A stretch of 64,000 nucleotides of DNA from Deltaproteobacteria bacterium (GTDB lineage: Bacteria > Myxococcota_A > UBA796 > CAJQPC01): assembly GCA_016717595.1 (NCBI GenBank), contig JADKFE010000039.1:1-64000 (forward strand). The letters run 5' to 3'. A model generated the notes under the pieces. That model was not told the origin of the DNA. It worked only from the letters and a program-made list of their open reading frames with translations, and searched no databases. Shown one piece after another: positions 1 to 7,682 of this stretch. Both the position numbers and the translations under genes were made by a program. Each line of letters starts with the position of its first letter. Position 1 is the stretch's first letter.

Positions 1-16
1 GAGACGCCAGCCATGA
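1..16 (+). CDS. 3' end of an upstream tandem copy (partial)
   Basis: The first 16 bases match the junction between the next two genes (516-531) exactly. Read in the same frame they encode Arg-Arg-Gln-Pro and a TGA at 14-16 that overlaps the ATG at 13. This suggests that another member of the same tandem family ends here. Only four codons are visible, so this is inference from the repeat, not from a protein match. Confidence 0.4.
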
Positions 17-72
17 GCCCGATGTTTGCCCTGCTCTTGCTCTCCACGACCGCCCACGCTGAGGACGACTGC
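1..72 (+). repeat. 5' direct repeat, copy A (partner 516-587)
   Basis: Positions 1-72 and 516-587 are identical apart from one T/C difference (37 versus 552). The repeat spans the stop/start junction, the signal peptide and the first mature residues of the tandem gene family. Confidence 0.9.
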
Positions 73-531
73 GCATCGGACTACGAGGCTGCGGTCTACG
101 AGGAGGGAGTCTGCAAGCTCTTTGCAACGGAGACATTCTGCGCCGAGGTGTATGGCGGTGACTGCCCGACCCTGGTGGAGCAAACTTCAGAGTTCAACTA
201 TGACGACGACAATATTCGAGGCTGCGGCCCAGGCAGTGATGTCGCGACGGTCATCGAATCTGAAAACCACGAAGGCTCGTCTGCTCGATATTTTGATGAG
301 GCTGGTGCGATGCTCGGAGGGTACAGTCACAGCTTCAACTCATCCGTGTGCTGTGAGGGCGAGTGGTCGAACACGATCCTCTATGGGATCGAGACCCCAA
401 CCTGCACCCCCGTCCCAGAGGACGAGCCCAAAGACTCCCGCTGGTCCTGCGCCGCGCTCAACCCCCAGCCGCCGGGCCTCCTCCTCCTCGCCGCCGCCCT
501 GCTCCTCACCCGCAGGAGACGCCAGCCATGA
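13..531 (+). CDS. Cys-rich secreted protein with MYXO-CTERM-like tail, tandem copy 1
   Basis: This 172-residue protein has a short signal peptide (about 1-16, cleavage after Ala-His-Ala), an acidic Cys-rich domain, and a tail at 142-172 made of Cys, a Leu/Ala-rich helix and four Arg. Such a tail resembles the MYXO-CTERM sorting signal of Myxococcota, although the Cys context (SCAALNPQP) is not the usual Gly-Cys. It would hold the protein at the inner membrane until processing and surface export. The function of the Cys-rich domain is not recognised. The TGA stop overlaps the ATG of the next copy (ATGA), and the codons for the Arg tail contain the Shine-Dalgarno sequence AGGAG of that copy. 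Confidence 0.8.
   Translation: MSPMFALLLLSTTAHAEDDCASDYEAAVYEEGVCKLFATETFCAEVYGGDCPTLVEQTSEFNYDDDNIRGCGPGSDVATVIESENHEGSSARYFDEAGAMLGGYSHSFNSSVCCEGEWSNTILYGIETPTCTPVPEDEPKDSRWSCAALNPQPPGLLLLAAALLLTRRRRQP
514..518 (+). promoter_or_regulatory. Shine-Dalgarno of copy 2 embedded in the Arg-tail codons of copy 1
   Basis: AGGAG lies nine bases before the ATG at 528 and is part of the CGC-AGG-AGA-CGC codons of the upstream protein's Arg tail. The sorting-tail arginines therefore double as the ribosome-binding site of the next gene. Confidence 0.6.
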
Positions 532-587
532 GCCCGATGTTTGCCCTGCTCCTGCTCTCCACGACCGCCCACGCTGAGGACGACTGC
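516..587 (+). repeat. 5' direct repeat, copy B (partner 1-72)
   Basis: This is the second copy of the 72-base repeat at 1-72, offset by 515 bases. A further shared block, 438-471 and 959-992, encodes the Trp-Ser-Cys-Ala-Ala-Leu-Asn-Pro-Gln-Pro pre-tail segment. Conserved ends with a diverged core suggest duplication followed by gene conversion or selection on the sorting signals. Confidence 0.9.
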
Positions 588-1064
588 ACGCCCGACGCCT
601 ACGAGGGCGCCATCTACGACGATGGCGCCTGCAAACTTTTTGGCCCAGAGGAGTTCTGCGCGGAGGTTTACGACGGCGACTGCCCGACGTACGATGAGTT
701 CACCGACGGTGAGGATGGCCAGGGGGCTGAGATCACCCGCTGTGGCCCAGGGAGCGATGTGGCCGTAATCGTTGAGTTCTCAACGAGTGAGTGGGGAGTG
801 CGAAGCTACTTCAACGATTCTGGTGAGATGATCGGGGGCTACGACTATATCTTCGAGGGCACAGGCTGGTGTTGTGAGGGTCAAGTCGGCGAGTCCATGC
901 TCTTCGGGATCGAGCCCCCCACCTGCACCCCTGTCCCCGAGGAGGAGCCCAAGGACCGCCGCTGGTCCTGCGCCGCGCTCAACCCCCAGCCGAAGGGCCT
1001 GGTCTTCGTCGCTGCGGCCCTGCTCGCCGCGACGCGCTCAAGACGCGCGGCCCGGCGGCGTTAA
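528..1064 (+). CDS. Cys-rich secreted protein with MYXO-CTERM-like tail, tandem copy 2
   Basis: This 178-residue paralogue of the preceding protein has the same 16-residue signal peptide, the same Cys spacing and a Cys-helix-poly-Arg tail ending in Arg-Arg-Arg. A longer frame open further upstream (from 363) is not used: the ATG at 528 reproduces the start of copy 1 and has AGGAG at 514-518. The leader and the pre-tail motif are nearly identical at the DNA level between copies, while the middle has diverged, with conserved Cys and acidic positions. The function is not recognised; a surface-exposed or processed exoprotein is inferred from the tail. Confidence 0.8.
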   Translation: MSPMFALLLLSTTAHAEDDCTPDAYEGAIYDDGACKLFGPEEFCAEVYDGDCPTYDEFTDGEDGQGAEITRCGPGSDVAVIVEFSTSEWGVRSYFNDSGEMIGGYDYIFEGTGWCCEGQVGESMLFGIEPPTCTPVPEEEPKDRRWSCAALNPQPKGLVFVAAALLAATRSRRAARRR

Positions 1065-1105
1065 CACAGCGCCCCCTCACCACACCCCCTGAGCCCGGAG
1101 CCTAA

Positions 1106-1417
1106 ATGCGAACCCCCAACGACCGTGTTGTCCGTCTCACGCTCACCCTCGTGGGCTTCTTCGGCACGCTCTCATTCGCCCAGACGGTGTGGGCGACCAA
1201 ATGTGTGCTTAATTACCCGTCAAACACCGCAGAGCTGCTGCGCCTGACCGTCAAGGTAGACGGCGAGAATGTTCCAGAGGAGGATCCCCTCGCGCTGGGC
1301 TGGGCGACCATGGGAGAGCTTGAGTATGTCGAGCTCTCCAAGAAGGACCCCACCGATGACGATCCACCCCCAAAGCCTACTTTTCAATCCTCCATGTCCC
1401 AGCCAAGGAGACCTTAG
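1106..1417 (+). CDS. small exported protein, unknown
   Basis: This 103-residue protein has a signal peptide-like N-terminus: charged residues 1-10, a hydrophobic stretch to about residue 25, and a probable cleavage after Ala-Gln-Thr-Val-Trp-Ala near residue 31. A short mature part with an acidic, Pro-rich end follows. No family is recognised. It sits 41 bases after the tandem Cys-rich genes and 22 bases before a small lipoprotein gene, so the set may be cotranscribed. No strong Shine-Dalgarno sequence is visible (CGGAG about 9 bases upstream is the best candidate). Confidence 0.55.
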   Translation: MRTPNDRVVRLTLTLVGFFGTLSFAQTVWATKCVLNYPSNTAELLRLTVKVDGENVPEEDPLALGWATMGELEYVELSKKDPTDDDPPPKPTFQSSMSQPRRP

Positions 1418-1439
1418 GTTAGCCCGTCGAGGTGCCCCA

Positions 1440-1697
1440 ATGACCCGGTGTGCCCTGGACCTGACGCGCGGAGCGCTCTTGGGGGCGCTCGTCTTGGGCG
1501 TCGGGAGCTGCGGGCCTGAGTGCCCGCCCCAGGTTTATCCCCGGCCCGGTGAGTTCACCGTCACCCTGCCCAACGGCGACGTGGCCCTGATGGCCTTCGG
1601 GCGCGGTGAGGACGGCAAGTTCTTGACCTTCACCCTCGTGGACGACCTCGGCCGGGTCGTGGAGGTCAACTACAACGTCACGCCCTGGAACTATTGA
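1440..1697 (+). CDS. small lipoprotein, unknown
   Basis: This 85-residue protein begins at the ATG at 1440, because only this start gives a lipoprotein signal peptide: Arg and Lys-poor n-region, hydrophobic core, then Val-Gly-Ser-Cys as a lipobox with Cys at about residue 24. The mature part is about 60 residues and looks like a small beta-rich domain containing Phe-Thr-Val-Thr-Leu-Pro-Asn-Gly-Asp. The function is not recognised. Continuing the frame upstream to 1269 would destroy the signal peptide. Confidence 0.55.
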   Translation: MTRCALDLTRGALLGALVLGVGSCGPECPPQVYPRPGEFTVTLPNGDVALMAFGRGEDGKFLTFTLVDDLGRVVEVNYNVTPWNY

Positions 1698-1780
1698 GCC
1701 CGGGGCGCCGGCGCCGCCGCCCCCCTTCCTTCCCGACGCTCGGCGGTTAACTTCTGGCTCCCGCACCCCCGAGGAGCCCC

Positions 1781-2932
1781 ATGACCGCCGACCCCAGCGC
1801 CTTCGACACCGCGCGCGCCGTGCTTGAGCCCGCGGGCACCCGCGTGCGTGACCCGATCTCCAACAAGTCGGTGTGGCTCGCCGGGATGCTCACCGATGGC
1901 CGCGTCGAGGACAACGCCCTCAAGTTCAACTTTGAGTTCACCGCCCAGCACAGCCGCGACGACCGGGCGCGGATGGTCGAGGCCCTCACGCTCAACATCC
2001 GCGAGCACGGCTGGCCGGGGGAGGTGGTGCCCAACGTGCTCGTCGAGGGCGTGCGCCGCGCCGCCACCCCCGCCAGCCCTCGCCCCGCCGCCGCCGCGCC
2101 GCCCAAGGCCCCCGACCCCGTGCGGGGCATGTCGGGCCCCGGGATGCAGGCCCACGGCGGGCCGATCACCCTGCAGCCCATCCCCGGCGTCAAACACCTC
2201 GTCGCCGTGGCCTCGGGCAAGGGCGGCGTCGGCAAGTCCACCGTGGCCACCAACCTCGCCGTGAGCTTGGCCAAGCTGGGCTACCTCGTCGGCCTCATGG
2301 ACGCCGACATCTACGGCCCCTCCTTGCCCCTGATGATGCACATCAAGGGCAAACCCATGGCCAACGCCGAGAAGAAGGTGCTCCCGCTGATGTCCTATGG
2401 CGTGAAGTGTATGTCCATCGGCTTCATGGTGGACGACGCCGAGCCCATCATCTGGCGCGGCCCCATGGTCATGGGCGTGGTCAAGCAGTTCTTGCATGAC
2501 GTGGCCTGGGCGCCGCTCGACTACCTCATCGTCGATCTGCCCCCGGGCACCGGCGACGCCCAGCTCACGATGATCCAGGGCGCGCCGATCGCCGGGGCCG
2601 TCATCGTCACCACCCCCCAAGACATCGCGCTCCTCGACGCCGTGCGCGGCCTGGAGATGTTCAAGAAGCTCAACGTGCCCATCCTGGGTGTGGTCGAGAA
2701 CATGAGCTGGATGGAGCTGCCCGGCGGCGCGGGCAAGATCTTCCCCTTCGGCGAAGGCGGCGGTGTGCGCCTCGCCCAGCGCTACGAGACGGCGCTCTTG
2801 GGCCAGGTGCCCTTGGACCAGGCCGTGCGTGAGGGCGGCGACGAGGGCAGCCCGGCGTCTTTGGAGGACGGCCCCATCGCGGACGTGTTCTTGGGCCTCG
2901 CCACCGCGGTCAACCGCGCCCTGCCCGTGTAA
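1781..2932 (+). CDS. mrp: Mrp/ApbC-family P-loop ATPase
   Basis: This 383-residue protein is an iron-sulfur carrier-type ATPase of the Mrp/NBP35/ApbC family, which binds and transfers Fe-S clusters to apoproteins in the cytosol. Residues 1-90 resemble the MIP18/DUF59-like N-domain, followed by a Pro/Ala linker. The deviant Walker A GKGGVGKS is at 146-153, followed by MDADIYGPS and the LPPGTGD switch. The region after VENMSW, where most Mrp proteins carry a Cys-x-x-Cys that bridges the Fe-S cluster, reads ELPGGAGKIFPFGEGGG and has no Cys. Cluster binding by the usual site is therefore doubtful. The moaA start lies 16 bases downstream, so the two are probably cotranscribed. Confidence 0.9.
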   Translation: MTADPSAFDTARAVLEPAGTRVRDPISNKSVWLAGMLTDGRVEDNALKFNFEFTAQHSRDDRARMVEALTLNIREHGWPGEVVPNVLVEGVRRAATPASPRPAAAAPPKAPDPVRGMSGPGMQAHGGPITLQPIPGVKHLVAVASGKGGVGKSTVATNLAVSLAKLGYLVGLMDADIYGPSLPLMMHIKGKPMANAEKKVLPLMSYGVKCMSIGFMVDDAEPIIWRGPMVMGVVKQFLHDVAWAPLDYLIVDLPPGTGDAQLTMIQGAPIAGAVIVTTPQDIALLDAVRGLEMFKKLNVPILGVVENMSWMELPGGAGKIFPFGEGGGVRLAQRYETALLGQVPLDQAVREGGDEGSPASLEDGPIADVFLGLATAVNRALPV

Positions 2933-2948
2933 GGACGGCCAACGCTGG

Positions 2949-3941
2949 ATGAACGCACCCAACCCGCTCATCGACCGCTTCGGGCGGGTCCACACCTACC
3001 TGCGGGTCTCGGTCACCGACCGCTGCAACTTCCGCTGCGTCTACTGCATGCCTGAAGACGGCATGGCCTGGATGCCCAAGGCCGACATCCTCAGCTACGA
3101 GGAGATCGCCCGGCTGGTGAGCGTGTTTGTGGGCCTGGGCGTGCGGCGGGTGCGCCTGACCGGCGGTGAGCCCCTGGTGCGCGCCGACCTAGAGCTGCTC
3201 GTCGAGGCCCTGGGCAAGCTCCCCGGCTTAGACGACCTCACCATGACCACCAACGGCCACCGCCTCGCGGGCTGCGCCGAGCGCCTCTACGCCGCCGGGA
3301 TGCGCCGGGTGAACGTGTCCTTGGACTCGCTCAACCCCGAACGTTTCGCCGCGCTCACCCGAGGCGGCCGCTTAGACAAGGTGCTCGACGGCCTCGACGC
3401 CGCCCGCGCCGCCGGGATGCGCCCGGTGAAGGTCAACGCCGTGATCCTGCGCGGCGAGAACGATGACGAGGTGCTGCCCCTGGTGGAGCACTTCTCAAGC
3501 ACCGCCGAGAGCACGGTGCTGCGCTTCATCGAGTACATGCCCTTCGAGGCGCGCTGGCACCAGTCCGTCCCGGCGAGAGAGCTGCGCGCGAAGATCAGCG
3601 CCCGCTACACCCTGGATCGCCATGAAGAGAGCCTCGGCGACGGCCCGGCGGTGTACTGGAAGGTGCGGGAGACGGGCCTCATCGTGGGCTTCATCTCGCC
3701 GCTCTCGGAGAAGTTCTGCTCGACCTGCAACCGCCTGCGCCTGATGGCCGACGGCCGCCTGCGCACCTGCCTGAGCGACGACGGCACACCCTCCTTGCTG
3801 GCGATGCTGCGCGAGGGCGCCGATGACGCCACCCTCGCGAGGGCCGTGCGGGCCATGGTCCTGGGCAAACGAGAGGGCCACGGCTGCATGGAGGAGGGCG
3901 GCACCCCCTTCGAGGGCGTGATGACCCGCGTGGGGGGCTGA
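2949..3941 (+). CDS. moaA: GTP 3',8-cyclase MoaA
   Basis: This 330-residue radical-SAM enzyme performs the first step of molybdenum cofactor synthesis, converting GTP to the 3',8-cyclo form. The SAM cluster motif Cys-x3-Cys-x2-Cys is at 26, 30 and 33. The C-terminal cluster Cys are at 257, 260 and 274 (KFCSTCNRLRL followed by RTC). The protein ends in the Gly-Gly tail typical of MoaA. The ATG at 2949 gives a normal N-terminus (NPLIDRFGRVHTYLRVSVTDRCNFRC context), so the open frame reaching back to 2763 is overlap with mrp. No other moa or moe gene is in the window. The nearby Mrp-like ATPase and ferredoxin form an Fe-S-related neighbourhood. Confidence 0.96.
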   Translation: MNAPNPLIDRFGRVHTYLRVSVTDRCNFRCVYCMPEDGMAWMPKADILSYEEIARLVSVFVGLGVRRVRLTGGEPLVRADLELLVEALGKLPGLDDLTMTTNGHRLAGCAERLYAAGMRRVNVSLDSLNPERFAALTRGGRLDKVLDGLDAARAAGMRPVKVNAVILRGENDDEVLPLVEHFSSTAESTVLRFIEYMPFEARWHQSVPARELRAKISARYTLDRHEESLGDGPAVYWKVRETGLIVGFISPLSEKFCSTCNRLRLMADGRLRTCLSDDGTPSLLAMLREGADDATLARAVRAMVLGKREGHGCMEEGGTPFEGVMTRVGG

Positions 3942-3953
3942 CCCGCCCGAGGG

Positions 3954-4355
3954 CTAGACGTCCACGAAGTTGTAGGCGCGCACCTTGAGGGTGCCCCCGG
4001 TGATCTCCGAGCAGCAGCCGAGGCGTAAGGTGGCCGGGAAGCCGTTGGCGGCGAGGGTCTGCTTCTCCCGGGGGGACTGCGGCGAGAGGTGCTCGGCGCC
4101 CTCGAGGACCTCGATCCGGCAGGTGGCGCAGGACGAGTCGTTGCAGCCCGACGCGATGGGCCGCTCCATGTTGCCGCTGATGTAGAGGGGTGACGAGCCG
4201 ACGTCGCCGGAGAAGGTCTGCTCCTTGCCCCGATCGTCCACGAGCACCAGGGTGACCTTGGGGCGCTCGGGGCGCTTCGCCGGGGCACGATCGTCGGCGC
4301 TCGTGTCGAGCCCCATGAGCGACTTGAGCTTCTTGCGGATTCCGAAGGGGGTCAT
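3954..4355 (-). CDS. 2Fe-2S ferredoxin
   Basis: This 133-residue protein has a plant-type 2Fe-2S domain over about residues 33-133. The cluster ligands are Cys71, Cys76 and Cys79 (GCNDSSCATC) plus Cys114 or Cys115 after LRLG. The first 30 residues form a basic extension. The start at 4355 is supported by AGGAG seven bases upstream in the transcript; the longer antisense frame through the next gene is not used. It is convergent with moaA (12-base gap) and divergent from the PEGA-repeat gene. It is an electron carrier of unknown partner; proximity to moaA is suggestive only. Confidence 0.88.
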   Translation of the reverse strand: MTPFGIRKKLKSLMGLDTSADDRAPAKRPERPKVTLVLVDDRGKEQTFSGDVGSSPLYISGNMERPIASGCNDSSCATCRIEVLEGAEHLSPQSPREKQTLAANGFPATLRLGCCSEITGGTLKVRAYNFVDV

Positions 4356-4530
4356 TCTGCGCTCCTGTGCAGGGAGAGGGGGATCTTGGGGTCTTCTTGG
4401 CCTTGAATCGGGGGCCTCGGCGGCCATCATACAGGGCGAGATCTGCGCCGGGTGGCTCCGCCTGCCTTGTCTTCTGCGCGCCGTCGTGGCAAGGTTCAAG
4501 ATTGAGAAAAAGATCTCTCCTGAGGCCCAG

Positions 4531-5613
4531 ATGCTGCTGCTCTCGCTGCTGACCTTCTCGCAGGTGGCCCTCGCCCAAGATGTAGGCTCGATCACCGTCA
4601 CCGTGTCCAGCGGTCCCAACGGCAAGATCCTCGTCGATGGCAAAGACACCGGGCTCACCACCCCGGCCACGGTGCCCAACGTCACCGCGGGCAACCACCT
4701 CGTGCAGGTGCAGGTGCCCGAGCGTTGTCTCGGCGGCGTCACCAGCGTCGATGTCGCCCCCAGCCGCGAGGCCCGCGCCGAGCTGAACCTCAGCACCCAA
4801 GGCGGCTTCACCCAGATCAAGGTCACCCCCGAGACGGCTTCAGTGCTCATCGACGACAAGATGGTGCCGATGCCCTTCGCCGACGAGCTGACCTGCGGCA
4901 AACACAAGCTCCAGGTGACCGCGCCGGGCTTCGTGCCCGAGACCCGCGAGGTGATCGTCGAGATGGGCAGCGCGCCCACCTTCCGCTTTGAGCTTTTGGA
5001 GGAGGGCTTCGGCGCCATCGTGGTGCAGGTCACGCCGCCGAACTCCAAGGTGCTCTTGGACGGCAAACAGGTGGCCACGGGCAGCGAGACCTTAAACAAC
5101 ATCCCTTCAGGCAGCCACGTCGTCCGGGCCGAGCTCGACGGCTACAACCCCGCCGAGCAGCCCGTCACCGTGCGGGCCAACGGCTCCACCCAGCTCAACC
5201 TGGCGCTGACGCCCATGAGCGGCGGCGTAGGCCCCGCCGACCCCACGAAGCCCCCCAAAGAGCCCAAGGAGCCCAAAGAGGGCATGGGCAAGAAGGTCGC
5301 CGGCGGCGCGGTCTTGGCCGTGGGCTTGGGCGTTGGCGGCGTGGGCGCGGCGATGTACTCCGGGGCCCGCAGCGCCTACGTGAACAGCTACAGCACGCTC
5401 TACACCGACGGCAACTGCGGCCCTGACTCTACAGGCCCCGCCAACCCCGAGCTGTGTGAGCAGGCCCAAGCCGTCTATGACAACGAGGTCGCCGGGCCTT
5501 ACCGCGCCGGGATCGGCCTCATGGTGGCGGGCGGGGCCTTGGTCGCCAGCGGCGGCGTGCTGCTGTTCGTCAACGATGACCGGGCGATGATCGGCTACAC
5601 CCGCGAGTTCTGA
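4531..5613 (+). CDS. PEGA-repeat envelope protein with two C-terminal membrane segments
   Basis: This 360-residue protein has a signal peptide (1-15, Ala-Leu-Ala then Gln) and three beta-sandwich PEGA-like units at about 18-88, 92-155 and 160-228, each with a strand-turn such as VLLDGKQV followed by a Pro/Ser-Gly-x-His-x-V pattern. A Pro-Lys-Glu linker (about 240-250) leads to a hydrophobic segment at 255-275, a 50-residue loop with two Cys (296 and 309), a second hydrophobic segment at 326-346, and a short end Asp-Asp...Gly-Tyr-Thr-Arg-Glu-Phe. PEGA domains are thought to bind surface or cell-wall components. The architecture of the C-terminal third recurs in the gene at 61661-62680. The next gene starts 5 bases after the stop. 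Confidence 0.85.
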   Translation: MLLLSLLTFSQVALAQDVGSITVTVSSGPNGKILVDGKDTGLTTPATVPNVTAGNHLVQVQVPERCLGGVTSVDVAPSREARAELNLSTQGGFTQIKVTPETASVLIDDKMVPMPFADELTCGKHKLQVTAPGFVPETREVIVEMGSAPTFRFELLEEGFGAIVVQVTPPNSKVLLDGKQVATGSETLNNIPSGSHVVRAELDGYNPAEQPVTVRANGSTQLNLALTPMSGGVGPADPTKPPKEPKEPKEGMGKKVAGGAVLAVGLGVGGVGAAMYSGARSAYVNSYSTLYTDGNCGPDSTGPANPELCEQAQAVYDNEVAGPYRAGIGLMVAGGALVASGGVLLFVNDDRAMIGYTREF

Positions 5614-5618
5614 TCCGC

Positions 5619-7016
5619 ATGGGCCCCGCCCTCATCACCGACCCTAGCGTCCTCCTGGGCTACCTGCGCGACGCCTCCAACACCGAGGGCCACGCCGACG
5701 GGCTCTTGCGCCCGAACAACGCCCAGGAGGTCGCGGCGATCCTGCGCGACTGCCAGGCCGCGGGGCGCCCGGTCACCGTCACCGCCCAGCGCACGAGCAC
5801 CACCGGCGGCCCGGTGCCTGAGGGCGGCTGGCTGCTCTCCACAGAGCGCCTGAGCCGTGTACACACCCTCGGCCCCGATCACGCCGTCGCCGAGGGTGGG
5901 GTGCTCCTGGGGGAGCTTCAGCGGGAGATCGAGGCCACGGGGCGCTTTTACCCGCCCGACCCCACCTCCAAGGACGAGTGCAGCCTCGGCGGCTCCATCG
6001 CCTGCAACGCCTCCGGCGCCCGCACCTTCCGCTACGGCCCAACCCGGCCTTGGGTGGAGGCCGTCAAGGTGGTGCTGCCTACGGGTGAGCTGCTCACCGC
6101 CACCCGCGACACGCCCATCCCCACGAGCTGGCCGCGCCTGGACTGGCGTGAGCCCAAGGTGAAGACGGCGGCGGGGCTCTACCCCGCGGACAACCTCCTC
6201 GACCTGATCATCGGCTCCGAGGGCATCTTGGGCGTGATCACCGAGGCCACCGTGCGGCTCACGGCCTTGCCCAAGCGGGTGTTCTCGATCCTCATCCCGT
6301 TCCCCAGCGCTGAAGCCGGCCTCAGCTTCGTGATGAGGCACCGCCGCCGCGGGCCGCTGTCTCCCCGGCTCATGGAGTGGTTCGACAGCCACAGCTTAGA
6401 CATGGTCCGCGCCCGGGTGCCCGACCTGCCCGCCGACGCCCAGGCCGCCTTGTGGTGTGAACAAGAGGCCACGGAAGAGGACGCCGACGCGCTCATGGAG
6501 GCCTGGCTTGAGGCTCTGGAGGAGAGCGGGGCGATGATGCACGCGGTGATCTTCGCCGAGGATCCGTCGAGCCTCGAGCGCCTGCGCCTCTTCCGCCACG
6601 CCTTGCCCGCGGCGGTGAACGAGCGTGTGGCGCACAACGGCATGCCCAAGGTCGGCACCGACTTCGCCGTGCCTGATTCGGCCTTGCCCGAGATGATGGC
6701 GGCGTACGCTGAGGTCACCCTGCCCCATGTGCTCTTCGGGCACATCGGCGACAACCACCTGCACCTGAACCTCTTCCCGCGCAGCCCGGATGAGCTGGTC
6801 GCGGCCCGGGCGGTGTGGGCGGCCTTGTTCCGCAAGGCGATCTCCTTGGGCGGCACGGTCTCCGCCGAGCACGGCGTCGGCAAACTAAAGCGCCGGTTCT
6901 TGGCGGAGATGGTCGGCCCCGAGGTGCTCTCGAGCTTTGTGGCGCTCAAGCGTCATGTAGACCCAGCGTGGATCCTCGGGCGCGGCACGATGCTGGAGAT
7001 CCCCGAGTCGAGCTGA
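5619..7016 (+). CDS. FAD-linked oxidase (GlcD/D-lactate dehydrogenase type)
   Basis: This 465-residue flavoprotein belongs to the FAD-binding type 4/PCMH family that oxidises D-2-hydroxy acids such as glycolate or D-lactate. The FAD-binding N-half shows TSTTGGPVPEGG and DECSLGGSIACNASG with RYGPTR. The C-terminal cap carries GHIGDNHLHLNLFP and SAEHGVGKLKRRFL, the active-site His-containing motifs of the family. The substrate cannot be told from sequence. It begins 5 bases after the PEGA gene stop and lacks a clear Shine-Dalgarno sequence, so translational coupling is likely. Length is typical for the family. Confidence 0.92.
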   Translation: MGPALITDPSVLLGYLRDASNTEGHADGLLRPNNAQEVAAILRDCQAAGRPVTVTAQRTSTTGGPVPEGGWLLSTERLSRVHTLGPDHAVAEGGVLLGELQREIEATGRFYPPDPTSKDECSLGGSIACNASGARTFRYGPTRPWVEAVKVVLPTGELLTATRDTPIPTSWPRLDWREPKVKTAAGLYPADNLLDLIIGSEGILGVITEATVRLTALPKRVFSILIPFPSAEAGLSFVMRHRRRGPLSPRLMEWFDSHSLDMVRARVPDLPADAQAALWCEQEATEEDADALMEAWLEALEESGAMMHAVIFAEDPSSLERLRLFRHALPAAVNERVAHNGMPKVGTDFAVPDSALPEMMAAYAEVTLPHVLFGHIGDNHLHLNLFPRSPDELVAARAVWAALFRKAISLGGTVSAEHGVGKLKRRFLAEMVGPEVLSSFVALKRHVDPAWILGRGTMLEIPESS

Positions 7017-7085
7017 ATGGTGTAAGGTTCACCTCCCTTCGGTCGTTGCCCGCCCGGAGGCTGACGATGGAGCGAACAAGCGCTG

Positions 7086-7682
7086 ATGATGGTGGGAGCT
7101 GCCACCGCCGACGAGGGGCTCCTCGACCCTCCTCACGAGCTTGGGCTCGTCGAGCGGCTCAAGCGTGGCGAGCGCGCGGCCTTGGGCGAGCTGTACGCCG
7201 CCTATGGGGACCGCCTCTTTCGCGCCGTGATCCTCCCCCGCCTTCCCATCCGCGAGCTCGCCGAGGACGTTCTTCGAGACACGTTCCGCCTCGCGCTGGA
7301 ACGAATCCACCAGTACACCCCGGCGGATCGTTCGGTCTTCTTCTGGATGCGCCGCATCGCCATCAACCGGGCGATGGACGTTCACCGCGCCCACAAACGC
7401 CAAGAGGCGCTGCGCGAGAAGGCCGAGCAAGATCCCGAACGTGTGATGGGTGTCCCGCCGCCCCGGCCTGATCGGGGCCAAGAGCTCATCGAGACGCGGG
7501 AGCTCATCGAAGAGTCTCTCGCGCAGATCAACCCCCGCTACGCCCAGGCCCTCCGCCTGCGCCTGCTCGACGACAAAGATCGTGAAGAGTGCGCCGCGCT
7601 GATGGAGGTCACCGTGGCTACCTTCGATGTGATCCTCCACCGCGCCTGCAAGGCCTTTCGAGAGAAGTACCCCCCGCGATGA
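7086..7682 (+). CDS. RNA polymerase sigma factor, ECF-like
   Basis: This 198-residue protein has sigma region 2-like residues at about 30-100 (LGELYAAYGDRLFRAVILPR, then ED..RDTFRLALERIHQY and a Trp-Met-Arg-Arg-Ile-Ala-Ile-Asn-Arg segment) and a region 4 helix-turn-helix at about 140-190 (EECAALMEVTVATFDVILHR). Region 4 is less canonical than in the second sigma factor of this window. It directs RNA polymerase to a specific, unidentified promoter set. Its TGA overlaps the ATG of the following membrane protein (ATGA at 7679-7682), the usual arrangement of an ECF sigma with its anti-sigma factor. Confidence 0.87.
   Translation: MMVGAATADEGLLDPPHELGLVERLKRGERAALGELYAAYGDRLFRAVILPRLPIRELAEDVLRDTFRLALERIHQYTPADRSVFFWMRRIAINRAMDVHRAHKRQEALREKAEQDPERVMGVPPPRPDRGQELIETRELIEESLAQINPRYAQALRLRLLDDKDREECAALMEVTVATFDVILHRACKAFREKYPPR

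Noticed and set aside
1269..1439. Extension of the small lipoprotein gene upstream to ATG 1269.
   Set aside because: It would bury the signal peptide and overlap the preceding gene; the start at 1440 fits a lipoprotein.
1691..2995. A 434-codon minus-strand frame opposite the Mrp-like gene.
   Set aside because: His/Gly-rich shadow of a well-supported gene.
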